Notes: generated from the letters alone by a model not told the origin. A stretch of DNA of 14,427 nucleotides from an uncultured Bacilli bacterium (GCA_934148875.1 CAKPDJ010000035.1:1-14427), one strand, 5' to 3'; shown: positions 6,319 through 14,358, counted from the stretch's first letter. Numbers and translations: made by a program.

Positions 6319-6876
6319 TTATTTAATTTTTATTTCACTTAAATTATAAGTTCTTAAATCTTTATCTGTTTTTGAATATCCAGTTAAATATATAAAATTT
6401 TTATAAAAACTCATATTATGTGGAGTTACTATCTTATTTTTATTCTTATATTCAATTTCTAAATCAATATTATTTTTAATTGCCTTTGATATAACATTAT
6501 ATTTATTTTTTAGTTCTTGTGAATCTTGTTCTTCTATTGAATTATTATCAGAATAAATAACTATAGTTTTTATTTTTTCAAGTAATTGTTCAGCTTCATT
6601 CCTACTTTTGCTTTCTAATATAGGAATAATTTTCTCAAGGCAACTAACATCATTAATACTAAACGATACATCATAATTATTTTTATGATTATAAACATAT
6701 CCGCCATATATTCCATTAATTGTATCAATATATATTCTAACTTTTTCTAACTCAGCTTTATACGTTTTAATCATTCTCGGAGAAACTTCAATCTTAGAAG
6801 CTAATTCATTTACAGTATATTTTCTACCAGTTTCAAGAATTTTTAGCATTGCTAAAGTATTACCTAATTTACCCAT
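6319..6876 (-). CDS. HTH transcriptional regulator with short WYL-type domain
   Basis: A 185-aa regulator. Residues about 5-60 form a DeoR/HTH_11-type winged helix (MLKILETGRKYTVNELASKI, then EVSPRMIKTYKAELEK). Residues about 125-185 match the core of a WYL ligand-binding domain, including TPHNMSFYKNFIYLTGYS and LRTYNLSEIK. Typical WYL regulators are around 300 aa with a further C-terminal (WCX) segment; this one ends right after the WYL core, so it is a short form or truncated. WYL proteins often sense nucleic acid or nucleotide ligands and control defence or DNA-damage genes. AAGGAG precedes the ATG. It lies 64 nt upstream of the nine-gene operon in the same direction, so it likely controls it; this is inference. 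Confidence 0.8.
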   Translation of the reverse strand: MGKLGNTLAMLKILETGRKYTVNELASKIEVSPRMIKTYKAELEKVRIYIDTINGIYGGYVYNHKNNYDVSFSINDVSCLEKIIPILESKSRNEAEQLLEKIKTIVIYSDNNSIEEQDSQELKNKYNVISKAIKNNIDLEIEYKNKNKIVTPHNMSFYKNFIYLTGYSKTDKDLRTYNLSEIKIK

Positions 6877-6900
6877 TTATTCTTCTCCTTATCAATATCC

Positions 6901-6930
6901 ATTTTATCAAGTAAGTATCTATTAAATCAA
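6901..6930 (-). promoter_or_regulatory. Sigma-A-type promoter of the regulator gene
   Basis: On the minus strand, TTGATT (6930-6925) and TAAAAT (6906-6901) are separated by 18 nt. A TG one base before the -10 makes it an extended -10. Transcription would start near 6894, about 18 nt before the regulator ATG, and could continue into the nine-gene operon since no terminator is seen in between. Confidence 0.55.
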
Positions 6931-6940
6931 CTAATTACAA

Positions 6941-7597
6941 TTATTTTTTTAATAACAGTTTAGGTTGATCAGCTAATTTTTCGATATTTATTTCAAAAAT
7001 ATTTGATTCAGACATTTCTCTTAAAGGAAGTCCTAATTGTTGTCTTTTTAATTCCAGAGCAATTTCCCTTAAATGATTATATTTCTTTATGATAGCTTGT
7101 GTTGAAGAATCATTCATATACGATTTGTCTTGACATAGTAGATTTAAAAGTCTAATGTCAACTGATTTTATTTTGTCTCTCATTATACTGCCAAAACTTA
7201 AAAATTCATTACCATAATGTGTTGATGATCTACTTGCTTGTATATCACTGCTAACAAGGAAGTCGACAAGATTCGGTGAAAAAGGGTTATATTCATCCTC
7301 GTTTGGATAAATATCAGTTAAACCTACCACAGATAATGAAACACAATTATTACCATTAACATGTGAATCTATGTCTCCCATAATTTTCAAAAATTCTTTA
7401 GTATCTTTTCTAATTCCTTTAGAATTCAAGTCAATTAAAGTTAGTATTCCGTATTTGCAAATAGACACTGCATCCTTATATGCAGTGTTATGATGATATT
7501 TCGCATTTTTTACTTCTTTACCATCATTTCTAGCCTTGTAAATACTATCATATATATATTCTAAAGCATTTTCTTCTTCTAATAAAATAGTCTCCAT
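6941..7597 (-). CDS. Hypothetical protein, possible ADP-ribosyltransferase-like fold
   Basis: A 218-aa soluble protein that I do not recognise. AAGGAAA precedes the ATG. Three spaced patterns loosely resemble DarT- or phosphotransferase-type ADP-ribosyltransferase folds: YHHNTAYKDAVSICKYGI (34-51), where a His-x-Thr is followed by an 'I...GI' helix; NCVSLSV (84-90), like the central serine strand; and STHYGNEFL (125-133), which could carry the catalytic Glu131. The C-terminus is charged and ends LLLKK. It lies between an acetate kinase fragment and the regulator gene, in a decayed accessory region, so a stand-alone toxin or effector is possible. The fold assignment is only a guess from short motifs; no antitoxin-like partner is evident. 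Confidence 0.7.
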   Translation of the reverse strand: METILLEEENALEYIYDSIYKARNDGKEVKNAKYHHNTAYKDAVSICKYGILTLIDLNSKGIRKDTKEFLKIMGDIDSHVNGNNCVSLSVVGLTDIYPNEDEYNPFSPNLVDFLVSSDIQASRSSTHYGNEFLSFGSIMRDKIKSVDIRLLNLLCQDKSYMNDSSTQAIIKKYNHLREIALELKRQQLGLPLREMSESNIFEINIEKLADQPKLLLKK

Positions 7598-7616
7598 ATT
7601 GTATTTCCTTATTATA

Positions 7617-8093
7617 TTATTTAGTCAAAATTTTTACAGGATTTTTTTCTTTAGTAATTTTACTTATCTCATAAGTATCTTTTAAAATCATATATTCTTC
7701 ATTAGTCGGAATAACATATACTCCGATTTTTGAATCTGGTGTTGAAATTACGCCTGTTTGATTATCTTTAAATTTTGCAATTTTATTATTAGTATTTTCA
7801 TCTAATTTAATATTTAATGCATTAGATAATGAATTTACTACATTTGCTCTTAAAGAAATTCCGTTTTCACCAATACCTGCTGTAAACACAATAGCATCTA
7901 CTATACCATTTAATTCAACATAGTATTGTGCTATGAATTTTGTAATAGAATTTTGCAACATTTTTATGGCTAATTTCGCTTTTTCGTCACCACTATTAGC
8001 TAATTCTTCTAAATCTCTAAAATCATTTTTACCTGCTATTCCAAGCAATCCACTTTGTTTATTTAATACTGTGTTAACATCCTCAACATACAT
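7617..8093 (-). pseudogene. ackA: Acetate kinase C-terminal fragment
   Basis: The 158-aa product matches only the last part of acetate kinase, normally about 400 aa. LNKQSGLLGIAGKNDFRDLEE (11-31) and IVFTAGIGENG (about 68-78) are AckA signatures, and the rest runs to the normal C-terminus. Roughly the first 240 residues, including the N-terminal half of the ATPase fold, are absent, and the upstream frame hits a stop with no AckA-like sequence. The fragment nevertheless begins with ATG 4-6 nt after AGAGGTGG, so it may be translated. It cannot be a working acetate kinase. It is probably left by a recombination or deletion that joined it to the ParB-like gene. Confidence 0.85.
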
Positions 8094-8146
8094 ATTTCCA
8101 CCTCTTAATATATTTATATCAATTATTTAATGCAAAAACAAGGATG

Positions 8147-9055
8147 CTACATATCTAAATCATATGAATCACCCCTTTCAAAGTCTATTAAATCTTCTTT
8201 CTTAAGATTTAATTCTTTATATTTTAAGATTGCATTAATAATATATTTTTCAATATATCTTTTATCTCTCGATTTTAATTCAAGGGGCAACACAGATTCA
8301 ATTTTTTCTTTATTAAATGATATTTGCTCATTTTGATTACCTTTATTTTGCGTAAGTAATTCTTCAAGCGAGTCATATGTTAATTTTTTATTTTTACTTA
8401 ATTCTCTTATTTTAATTGCTTGTGCATGACTAGGTATTAAATCATTATATGTAATTCCTGCATAAACAAGTTCTTGTTCATCTTTATGTAGATAAGATAA
8501 TTCAACAGCCGGCTTAATACCCATCGTTAAATATGTTCTTTTATCTTTTAATACTGTATCATCAACTAATTGTAATAAGTCAGGTATTAAATATGTTAAT
8601 CTAATATAATTTTGAATCATTCTTGAAGAATCCTTAGATTTTTCTGCCAATATTTCTCTTGAAGACTTTTGGCACTCAGTGCCAGAAGTTTTCTTTCCTT
8701 GATGTTTAATAGCATCATATTTCATTTTATAAGCAAAGGCTTTCTCGCTCGGTAATATCTTTTCTCTTGATATATTTGAGTCAACCATAAGTATTATTGA
8801 TTCATCATCTGATAAATCTCTTACATTTACTTTTGCTTCTTTTTCTCCTAAAAGTTCTAAAGCTAATTTTCTTCTATGACCAGATATTATTTCATATCTT
8901 CCATTTTCTTTTTTTCTTACAATCAATGGATTTAATAATCAATTTTGCTTTATACTATCTACTAATTCATTTAATTCATCATTATTGTCTACTTTATAGG
9001 GATGACTTTTAAATGAATCTATTTCACTTAATTTTACAATTTTGTATTCATTCAT
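8147..9055 (-). pseudogene. ParB/Spo0J-like partition protein with in-frame TGA at codon 39
   Basis: Read from the ATG at 9055, which overlaps the stop of the XRE-type gene as ATGA, the frame encodes a 302-residue ParB-like protein. The N-terminal start is MNEYKIVKLSEIDSFKSHP. SIKQN then TGA then LLNPLIVR corresponds to the usual 'SIKENG-x-L-x-PLIVR', so TGA (8941-8939) stands where glycine (GGA) is expected. GHRR (59-62) is the CTP-binding ParB box II, SNISREKILPSEKAFAY is box III, and a central HTH-like DNA-binding part follows. Downstream of the stop, the first usable codon is TTG at 8926, giving 259 aa without a ribosome binding site and lacking the first strand. Probably a plasmid- or ICE-borne ParB inactivated by one substitution; a sequencing error cannot be excluded. 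Confidence 0.82.
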
Positions 9056-9528
9056 AATTTATCATCACCTAACTCATATTTAAATTTCCATTCTAAATAT
9101 TCATCATAGGATATCTCTCTATATTTTCTTTTTCTTCTCATAACATTCCATTCATCCATAAATTTTTGATAAATAGGAATATCTTCATTTTTTATATTAG
9201 GAGTTATTGATAAATCAATTTGATAATTAGGTATAAGTTCTTCTAACCACATAAGCATATAAATCAAGTCTATAGGTTTATTAAAATCATATTTTTTTAT
9301 TGCATTAAAACTTACATTTAATATTTTCGATAATTCTAATGTTCTATCATCTTTAGGACATCTATTACCTTTTTCATATCTAGTCCTAATTCTTCTTTTG
9401 TTATCATGACTTAATCCTAGTTCACCAGCAATATAATCTTGTGTTAATCTTCTAAACTGTCTTACAAAAGCAATTCTTGATCCTTGTGATAAATCTTTTA
9501 ATTCAGGTTTTAAATATAATAATCGCAT
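9052..9528 (-). CDS. XRE-type helix-turn-helix protein of a mobile element
   Basis: A 158-aa protein with a Cro/C1-type HTH at about residues 17-75: RIAFVRQFRRLTQDYIAGELG then a recognition helix near HDNKRRIRTRYEKG, and KDDRTLELSKILNVS. The C-terminal half is unassigned and charged (MRRKRKYREISYDEYLEWKF). Proteins of this type accompany ParB-like genes in integrative conjugative elements and plasmids, and here the stop overlaps the ParB-like start (ATGA), indicating translational coupling. GGAGG lies 8 nt before the ATG. The gene follows the ppdK terminator, so it needs its own promoter or read-through. Likely regulator of the element remnant. Confidence 0.8.
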   Translation of the reverse strand: MRLLYLKPELKDLSQGSRIAFVRQFRRLTQDYIAGELGLSHDNKRRIRTRYEKGNRCPKDDRTLELSKILNVSFNAIKKYDFNKPIDLIYMLMWLEELIPNYQIDLSITPNIKNEDIPIYQKFMDEWNVMRRKRKYREISYDEYLEWKFKYELGDDKL

Positions 9529-9560
9529 TTTTTATTCCTCCAATTCTCTGTCGCACATCA

Positions 9561-9605
9561 ACAAAAAAGACTAAGATTTGCGACTTATTAAGTCATCTTA
9601 GTCTT
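9561..9605 (-). terminator. Rho-independent terminator downstream of ppdK
   Basis: On the minus strand, AAGACTAAGAT (9605-9595) pairs perfectly with ATCTTAGTCTT (9577-9567). A second inner stem GACTT/AAGTC with a 3-nt loop sits within it, offset by four unpaired bases. The stem ends in a T-run (TTTTTTG) at 9568-9562. It lies about 130 nt after the ppdK stop. Confidence 0.8.
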
Positions 9606-9608
9606 AAT

Positions 9609-9707
9609 TTATATATAGATATTGACAAATATTGGATCTTTCTTACCATATCGGATTATCTCTGGTATTTTTTCTAAATACCTTAGAATATCGTCTTTTG
9701 TAATAAC
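9609..9707 (-). other. Short open frame without a start codon between ppdK and its terminator
   Basis: Minus-strand codons from 9707 read VITKDDILRYLEKIPEII, then RYGKKDPIFVNIYI, then TAA (9611-9609). The 32-residue composition looks protein-like, but no ATG, GTG or TTG with a ribosome binding site is found, and the frame runs back into the 3' end of ppdK. A 7-bp inverted repeat GGTATTT/AAATACC (9664-9682) lies within it. It may be a gene remnant or chance. The rest of the 9541-9736 gap holds only the terminator. Confidence 0.25.
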
Positions 9708-9736
9708 TATACGGGTTAAAAAGATATCAATACTTT

Positions 9737-12373
9737 TTACTTCTTTTGACTGCCTGATTTGATTGCAGCTTGTGCAGCAGCAAGTCTAGCTATTGGTACC
9801 CTAAATGGACTACATGATACATAGGTAAGACCAACTTTGTGGAAAAATTCTACGCTTGATGGATCGCCACCATGTTCACCACAAATACCTAATTTGATAT
9901 TTGGTCTTGTAGCTTTTCCTTTTTCAGCAGCCATTTCTACCAATTTTCCTACACCAACTTGATCAAGTCTAGCAAATGGATCTTGTTCATAAATTTTATT
10001 TTCATAATATGAACCTAAGAACTTACCAGCATCATCTCTTGAGAAACCAAATGTCATTTGTGTTAAATCATTAGTTCCAAATGAGAAGAATTCAGCTTCC
10101 TTCGCAATATCATCTGCAGTAAGTGCAGCACGAGGTATTTCAATCATAGTACCAATATGATAACTTATATCAGAATTTTTCTCTTTCTTAACCTTTTCAG
10201 CTGTTTCGATAACTATGTCCTTAACAAATTTTAATTCCTTAACTTCACCAACTAATGGAATCATTATTTCTGGAGTAATATCATATCCATCTTCTTCTTT
10301 TACCTCAATTGCTGCTTCCATCAAAGCACGTGTTTGCATTCTAGCTATTTCTGGATATGTTACTGCTAAACGACATCCACGATGTCCCATCATAGGATTA
10401 AATTCATGTAAATCACTACATTTTTGTTTTAAATGTTCAACAGAAACATTCATATCATTAGCTAGTTCATTAATTTCTTTTTCTTCAGTTGGTAAAAATT
10501 CATGAAGAGGTGGATCTAAATAACGTACTGTCATTGGAAGGCCTTTTAAAACTTTATACATAGCTTTAAAATCACCCTTTTGATATGGTATTAATTCAGC
10601 TAAAGCTTTTTCTCTTTCTTCAACAGTCTCAGACAAAATCATCTTTCTCATTGAATGAATTCTTGCTTCATCAAAGAACATATGCTCTGTACGACAAAGT
10701 CCAATACCCTCAGCACCTAGTTCAACAGCTTTACTAGCATCAGTTGGATTATCAGCATTAGTTCTTACCCCTAAAACCCTATATTTATCAGCCCATGCCA
10801 TAACACGTCCAAACTCACCAGCTATAGTTGCATCTACTGTAGGAATAACACCATCATAAATATTTCCAGTTGAACCATCAATTGAAATAACATCACCTTC
10901 ATGATAAACTTTACCAGCTAAACTAAATTCTTTTTTAGCTTCGTTCATCTTGATATCACCACAACCAGAAACACAACAAGTACCCATTCCACGAGCTACA
11001 ACAGCAGCATGAGAAGTCATTCCACCACGAACCGTTAAAATACCTTGACTAGCCTTCATACCAGTTATATCTTCAGGAGAAGTTTCAAGTCTTACTAAAA
11101 TAACCTTTTCTCCCTTTCCACCAAGTCCTTCTCTTTCAGCATCACTTGCTGTAAATACAATCTTACCACAAGCTGCTCCAGGAGATGCTCCTAAGCCTTT
11201 TCCGATTGGTGTTGAATTTTTAAGTGCATTAATATCAAATTGAGGATGAAGTAAAGTATCTAAATTTCTAGGATCAATCATTAATACTGCTTCTTCTTCA
11301 GTGCGCATACCTTCATCAACTAAATCACATGCAATCTTTAATGCTGCATGAGCGGTTCTTTTACCATTTCTTGTCTGCAACATATAAAGTTTACCATGTT
11401 CAACAGTAAATTCCATATCTTGCATATCTCTATAATGTTCTTCCAAAGTTTTACATACTTCTTTAAATTGTCTAAATGCTTCAGGAAATTTTTCTTCCAT
11501 TTCAGCAATATGCATTGGTGTTCTAACACCAGCAACTACATCTTCACCTTGTGCATTTGTTAAAAATTCTCCAAACAATCCTTTTTCGCCAGTAGCAGGG
11601 TCACGAGTAAAGGCAACACCAGTACCACAATCATCACCCATATTACCAAAAGCCATAGACTGAACATTTACTGCAGTTCCCCATGAATACGGAATATCAT
11701 TATCTCTTCTATATACATTAGCTCTTGGATTATCCCAACTTCTAAATACAGCTTTGATAGCACCCATTAATTGTTCTTTAGGATCATCAGGAAAATCACT
11801 ACCAATTTTATTTTTATATTCCTCTTTAAATTCCCTAGCTAACTCTTTTAAATCATTTGCATCTAATTCAACATCTAATTTAACATTTTTAGCCTCTTTC
11901 ATTTTATCTATTAACTCTTCAAAGTATTTTTTTCCTACTTCCATAACTACATCAGAATACATTTGAATAAATCTACGATAGCAGTCCCAAGCCCATCTTG
12001 GATTATTAGATTTTTCTGCTAATGTATTTACTACTTCTTCATTTAAACCTAAGTTTAATATAGTATCCATCATACCAGGCATACTAGCACGTGCTCCACT
12101 ACGTACACTAACTAATAATGGATTTTCCTTATCACCAAATTTTTTACCAGTGATCTCCTCCATTTTAACTATGTACTCATCAATTTGAGATTTAATTTCA
12201 TCATTAATCTCTTTACCATCTTCATAATATTTTGTACATGCTTCAGTTGTGATTGTGAACCCTTGTGGTACAGGTAAACCAATATTAGTCATTTCAGCTA
12301 AATTAGCTCCCTTACCTCCAAGTAAGTTTCTCATTTCAGCATTTCCTTCACTGAATAAGTAAACGTATTTCAT
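9737..12373 (-). CDS. ppdK: Pyruvate, phosphate dikinase
   Basis: Catalyses pyruvate + ATP + Pi to PEP + AMP + PPi, reversibly; in anaerobes it often works in glycolysis or gluconeogenesis in the cytoplasm. The N-terminal ATP-grasp part starts LLGGKGANLAEM. The phosphohistidine domain has RGGMTSHAAVVARGMG with the swivelling catalytic His. The C-terminal TIM barrel has MMGHRGCRLAVTYPEI, GTNDLTQMTFGFSRDD and LGICGEHGGDPSS with the catalytic Cys. An upstream in-frame ATG exists at 12382, but the AAAGGA site directly abuts it and lies 8 nt before the ATG at 12373. The latter gives 878 aa and places the catalytic His at 455, the position known in Clostridium symbiosum PPDK. Full length and intact. 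Single-gene unit with its own promoter and terminator. Confidence 0.97.
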   Translation of the reverse strand: MKYVYLFSEGNAEMRNLLGGKGANLAEMTNIGLPVPQGFTITTEACTKYYEDGKEINDEIKSQIDEYIVKMEEITGKKFGDKENPLLVSVRSGARASMPGMMDTILNLGLNEEVVNTLAEKSNNPRWAWDCYRRFIQMYSDVVMEVGKKYFEELIDKMKEAKNVKLDVELDANDLKELAREFKEEYKNKIGSDFPDDPKEQLMGAIKAVFRSWDNPRANVYRRDNDIPYSWGTAVNVQSMAFGNMGDDCGTGVAFTRDPATGEKGLFGEFLTNAQGEDVVAGVRTPMHIAEMEEKFPEAFRQFKEVCKTLEEHYRDMQDMEFTVEHGKLYMLQTRNGKRTAHAALKIACDLVDEGMRTEEEAVLMIDPRNLDTLLHPQFDINALKNSTPIGKGLGASPGAACGKIVFTASDAEREGLGGKGEKVILVRLETSPEDITGMKASQGILTVRGGMTSHAAVVARGMGTCCVSGCGDIKMNEAKKEFSLAGKVYHEGDVISIDGSTGNIYDGVIPTVDATIAGEFGRVMAWADKYRVLGVRTNADNPTDASKAVELGAEGIGLCRTEHMFFDEARIHSMRKMILSETVEEREKALAELIPYQKGDFKAMYKVLKGLPMTVRYLDPPLHEFLPTEEKEINELANDMNVSVEHLKQKCSDLHEFNPMMGHRGCRLAVTYPEIARMQTRALMEAAIEVKEEDGYDITPEIMIPLVGEVKELKFVKDIVIETAEKVKKEKNSDISYHIGTMIEIPRAALTADDIAKEAEFFSFGTNDLTQMTFGFSRDDAGKFLGSYYENKIYEQDPFARLDQVGVGKLVEMAAEKGKATRPNIKLGICGEHGGDPSSVEFFHKVGLTYVSCSPFRVPIARLAAAQAAIKSGSQKK

Positions 12374-12407
12374 ATCATCCATCCTTTCGTCTTAGTCTGA
12401 CACCCTC

Positions 12408-12436
12408 AGTATAACAAAAAAATATAGACAAAACAA
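12408..12436 (-). promoter_or_regulatory. Sigma-A-type promoter of ppdK
   Basis: Minus strand TTGTTT (12436-12431) and TATACT (12413-12408) are separated by 17 nt. Transcription would start near 12400, leaving a leader of about 27 nt before the ATG at 12373. The -35 is imperfect, and the spacer is rich in T. Confidence 0.6.
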
Positions 12437-12532
12437 TTTAAATTCAGAAAATTACACTAAGTTTACATACTGCTTTTTCTAAATTCATATTTTCTCTATA
12501 TTTTATTTTTATATTTTTAATATATTACTAAC

Positions 12533-12544
12533 GATTTTAAAATC
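12533..12544. repeat. 12-bp palindrome in the xerD-ppdK intergenic region
   Basis: A perfect self-complementary GATTTTAAAATC. It lies in a 267-nt very AT-rich gap that otherwise holds only the ppdK promoter. No convincing terminator for the xerD gene is seen. The palindrome may be chance in such AT-rich DNA, or a regulatory site. Confidence 0.3.
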
Positions 12545-12640
12545 AACACTAAAGCTTTTTACATTTATATTTACCACTCTATCCAATTTTTTTCCATAAT
12601 AATAATTACTGGTATATCTAATTATAATCAGGCTACAATA

Positions 12641-13531
12641 TTACTTATCTTTTCTAGCCCTAGGATGAGTTCTTAAATAAACATCTTTAATTCTATCATT
12701 AGTTACATGTGTATATATATTAGTTGCTGATAAAGAAGCATGTCCTAATAATTCCTGAACACTTAATAAGTCACATCCTTCATTTAATAAATGTGTAGCA
12801 AAACTATGTCTTAGCATATGAGGAGTTAAATGCTTTGATAAAGATGTTTCTTTAATAGTTTTATCTAATATAAGTTCAACCCCCCTAGTAGTTAGCCTAC
12901 CACCTAAATGATTTAAAAATAAATAATCATTAGGTTTTTTTAATAATTCAAGTCTACCATTATTCAAATAATCATTTAACCTTTTTTCAGTAATTTTATT
13001 ATAGTAAGCTATTCTTTCCTTATTACCTTTACCTAATATCTTAATAGTCATATTAGAATGATTAATATCATCAATCTTTATATTAACTAGTTCACCAACA
13101 CGCATACCGGTTGCATATAACATTTCTAAAATAAGTGCATCTCTTTTTCCGATAGGAGTATCTAGATTAGGTACTTTAAATATTTCTTCCAACTCATTAT
13201 ATTCTAAAAATTTAGGTAACCTCTGACCTTTCTTGGGTAATCTCAATAAATGAAAAGAATAGTTTTCAATATTATGATTAGCTAAATAACGATAAAAAAT
13301 ACGAATTGAAGAAATTTTTCTACTTACTGATGATGCTTTTTCACTTTTAGTATTATACAAATAATTTAGATAAGTTCTAGCTTCAGGATAAGTAATATCA
13401 CTATATTTAATTTCATTGTCATCACAGTATATCAAAAATTGTTCAATATCAAGTTGATAGTTATTAATTGTATAAGTGGAATAATTTTTTTCTACCTCTA
13501 AATACTTTAAAAATTCTTTCAAATCTTTCAT
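12641..13531 (-). CDS. xerD: XerC/XerD-family site-specific tyrosine recombinase
   Basis: A 296-aa tyrosine recombinase of normal XerC/D length. The N-terminal SAM-like core-binding domain covers about 1-90 (EFLKYLEVEKNYSTYTINNY). The catalytic domain has R144 (ATGMRVGEL), K168 (LGKGNKERI), H238-x2-R241 (HMLRHSFATHLL), H264 (LGHASLSAT) and the nucleophile Y273 (NIYTHV), so the active site is complete. Family role: resolving chromosome dimers at dif with a partner recombinase. The ending LRTHPRARK is typical of Xer proteins, not phage integrases. The ATG overlaps the stop of the upstream 262-aa gene (ATGA, 4 nt), suggesting translational coupling. XerC cannot be excluded; XerD is chosen from overall look only. 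Confidence 0.92.
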   Translation of the reverse strand: MKDLKEFLKYLEVEKNYSTYTINNYQLDIEQFLIYCDDNEIKYSDITYPEARTYLNYLYNTKSEKASSVSRKISSIRIFYRYLANHNIENYSFHLLRLPKKGQRLPKFLEYNELEEIFKVPNLDTPIGKRDALILEMLYATGMRVGELVNIKIDDINHSNMTIKILGKGNKERIAYYNKITEKRLNDYLNNGRLELLKKPNDYLFLNHLGGRLTTRGVELILDKTIKETSLSKHLTPHMLRHSFATHLLNEGCDLLSVQELLGHASLSATNIYTHVTNDRIKDVYLRTHPRARKDK

Positions 13532-14316
13532 AACTTATTATAACTATCCCCTAACATTTCTTCATATTCATCAGGTTCTAAAAACTCCTCATATTCCTGA
13601 TTATAAGAAACAGTCTGTTTAGCAACCTCTTCATCTTTATCAAAAGTATATGGAACACTATTTTTAACATAATCACTAATATTTAAATTAGTTACAGAAT
13701 TACTACTACGCTTAGGTGTATATATAAATTGTTTTTCACTTTTTAGTCTTACTTTACAAAGCCCACGATAATTTTTATAAATGCTTAATTCCATTAAAAT
13801 TTGTTCTTCTAATTCTTTAACAGCTCTTAAATCCTCCTCGCTTTGCAATCTTTGTTGATAAATACTACTATAGCGATATAATAATCGGCTAAACTCATTT
13901 TCATAATTATATACATTCTTAGAAAAATTATCATAATTATTTCTTATATTATCTAATAGATATTCTTTCATTTCCAAACAGCTTGGATTACTAAAATCAA
14001 CTGCTGTAACAGTCTTTTGATAACCATGATAAGTAATTGCTTTAGTTTTTAAGTTAGAAAGTACAGGTTCTAAATACTTATTTTGATATATAACTGAAAA
14101 TTCTATTTTCTTAGTTGCTTTCAAAATTGAAATATTATCAACTTGATCAAAATCAATTCCTACTTCATCAGCTAATACTCTTGCTAGTCCAAAACTACTA
14201 CCGACTTTTATAGCAAACTTATCTAAAGAAGGTAAATCTGCATCAGTAAGTTCTAGGGGAACAACTGTTTTTACCTCACCATTTTTCAAATATAATTTAA
14301 ATGAATATTTTGCCAT
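13528..14316 (-). CDS. Conserved-looking protein of unknown function, coupled to xerD
   Basis: A 262-aa soluble protein that I do not recognise. The N-terminus (MAKYSFKLYLKNGEVKTVVP) looks like a small beta-rich domain. Residues about 115-180 are charged and likely helical or coiled coil (NNYDNFSKNVYNYENEFSRL, SEEDLRAVKELEEQILMEL). The tail is acidic (EEFLEPDEYEEM). There is no signal peptide and no membrane segment. AGAGGTGT precedes the ATG. Its stop overlaps the recombinase start by 4 nt, so the two proteins are made together, and a role with the recombinase or in chromosome processing is conceivable. A possible promoter TTGTTC then TAATAT (16-nt spacer) lies within 14331-14360, but is weak. 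Confidence 0.85.
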   Translation of the reverse strand: MAKYSFKLYLKNGEVKTVVPLELTDADLPSLDKFAIKVGSSFGLARVLADEVGIDFDQVDNISILKATKKIEFSVIYQNKYLEPVLSNLKTKAITYHGYQKTVTAVDFSNPSCLEMKEYLLDNIRNNYDNFSKNVYNYENEFSRLLYRYSSIYQQRLQSEEDLRAVKELEEQILMELSIYKNYRGLCKVRLKSEKQFIYTPKRSSNSVTNLNISDYVKNSVPYTFDKDEEVAKQTVSYNQEYEEFLEPDEYEEMLGDSYNKL

Positions 14317-14358
14317 AAAAACACCTCTATATTAAGAATAACACAAAAACGAACAAAA

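Noticed and set aside
7933..9012. Plus-strand open frames across the AckA, ParB and other genes
   Set aside because: They lie opposite well-supported minus-strand genes, have low-complexity Ile/Leu/Phe/Ser-rich products, and lack convincing ribosome binding sites.
8939..9055. Reassignment of TGA (to Trp or Gly) in this genome
   Set aside because: TGA is the apparent true stop of the radical SAM gene (with an SD for the next gene over it), the XRE-type gene and the 262-aa gene, and long genes such as ppdK have no internal TGA.
9597..12398. Nine-base direct repeat TCTTAGTCT at about 9597 and 12390, flanking ppdK
   Set aside because: Too short to argue for attachment sites or transposition; one copy is part of the terminator stem.
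12641..13531. XerD-like gene as integrase of the neighbouring element
   Set aside because: Length, ending and sequence are those of chromosomal XerC/D. It is coupled to a non-mobile-looking gene, and intact ppdK separates it from the decayed region.
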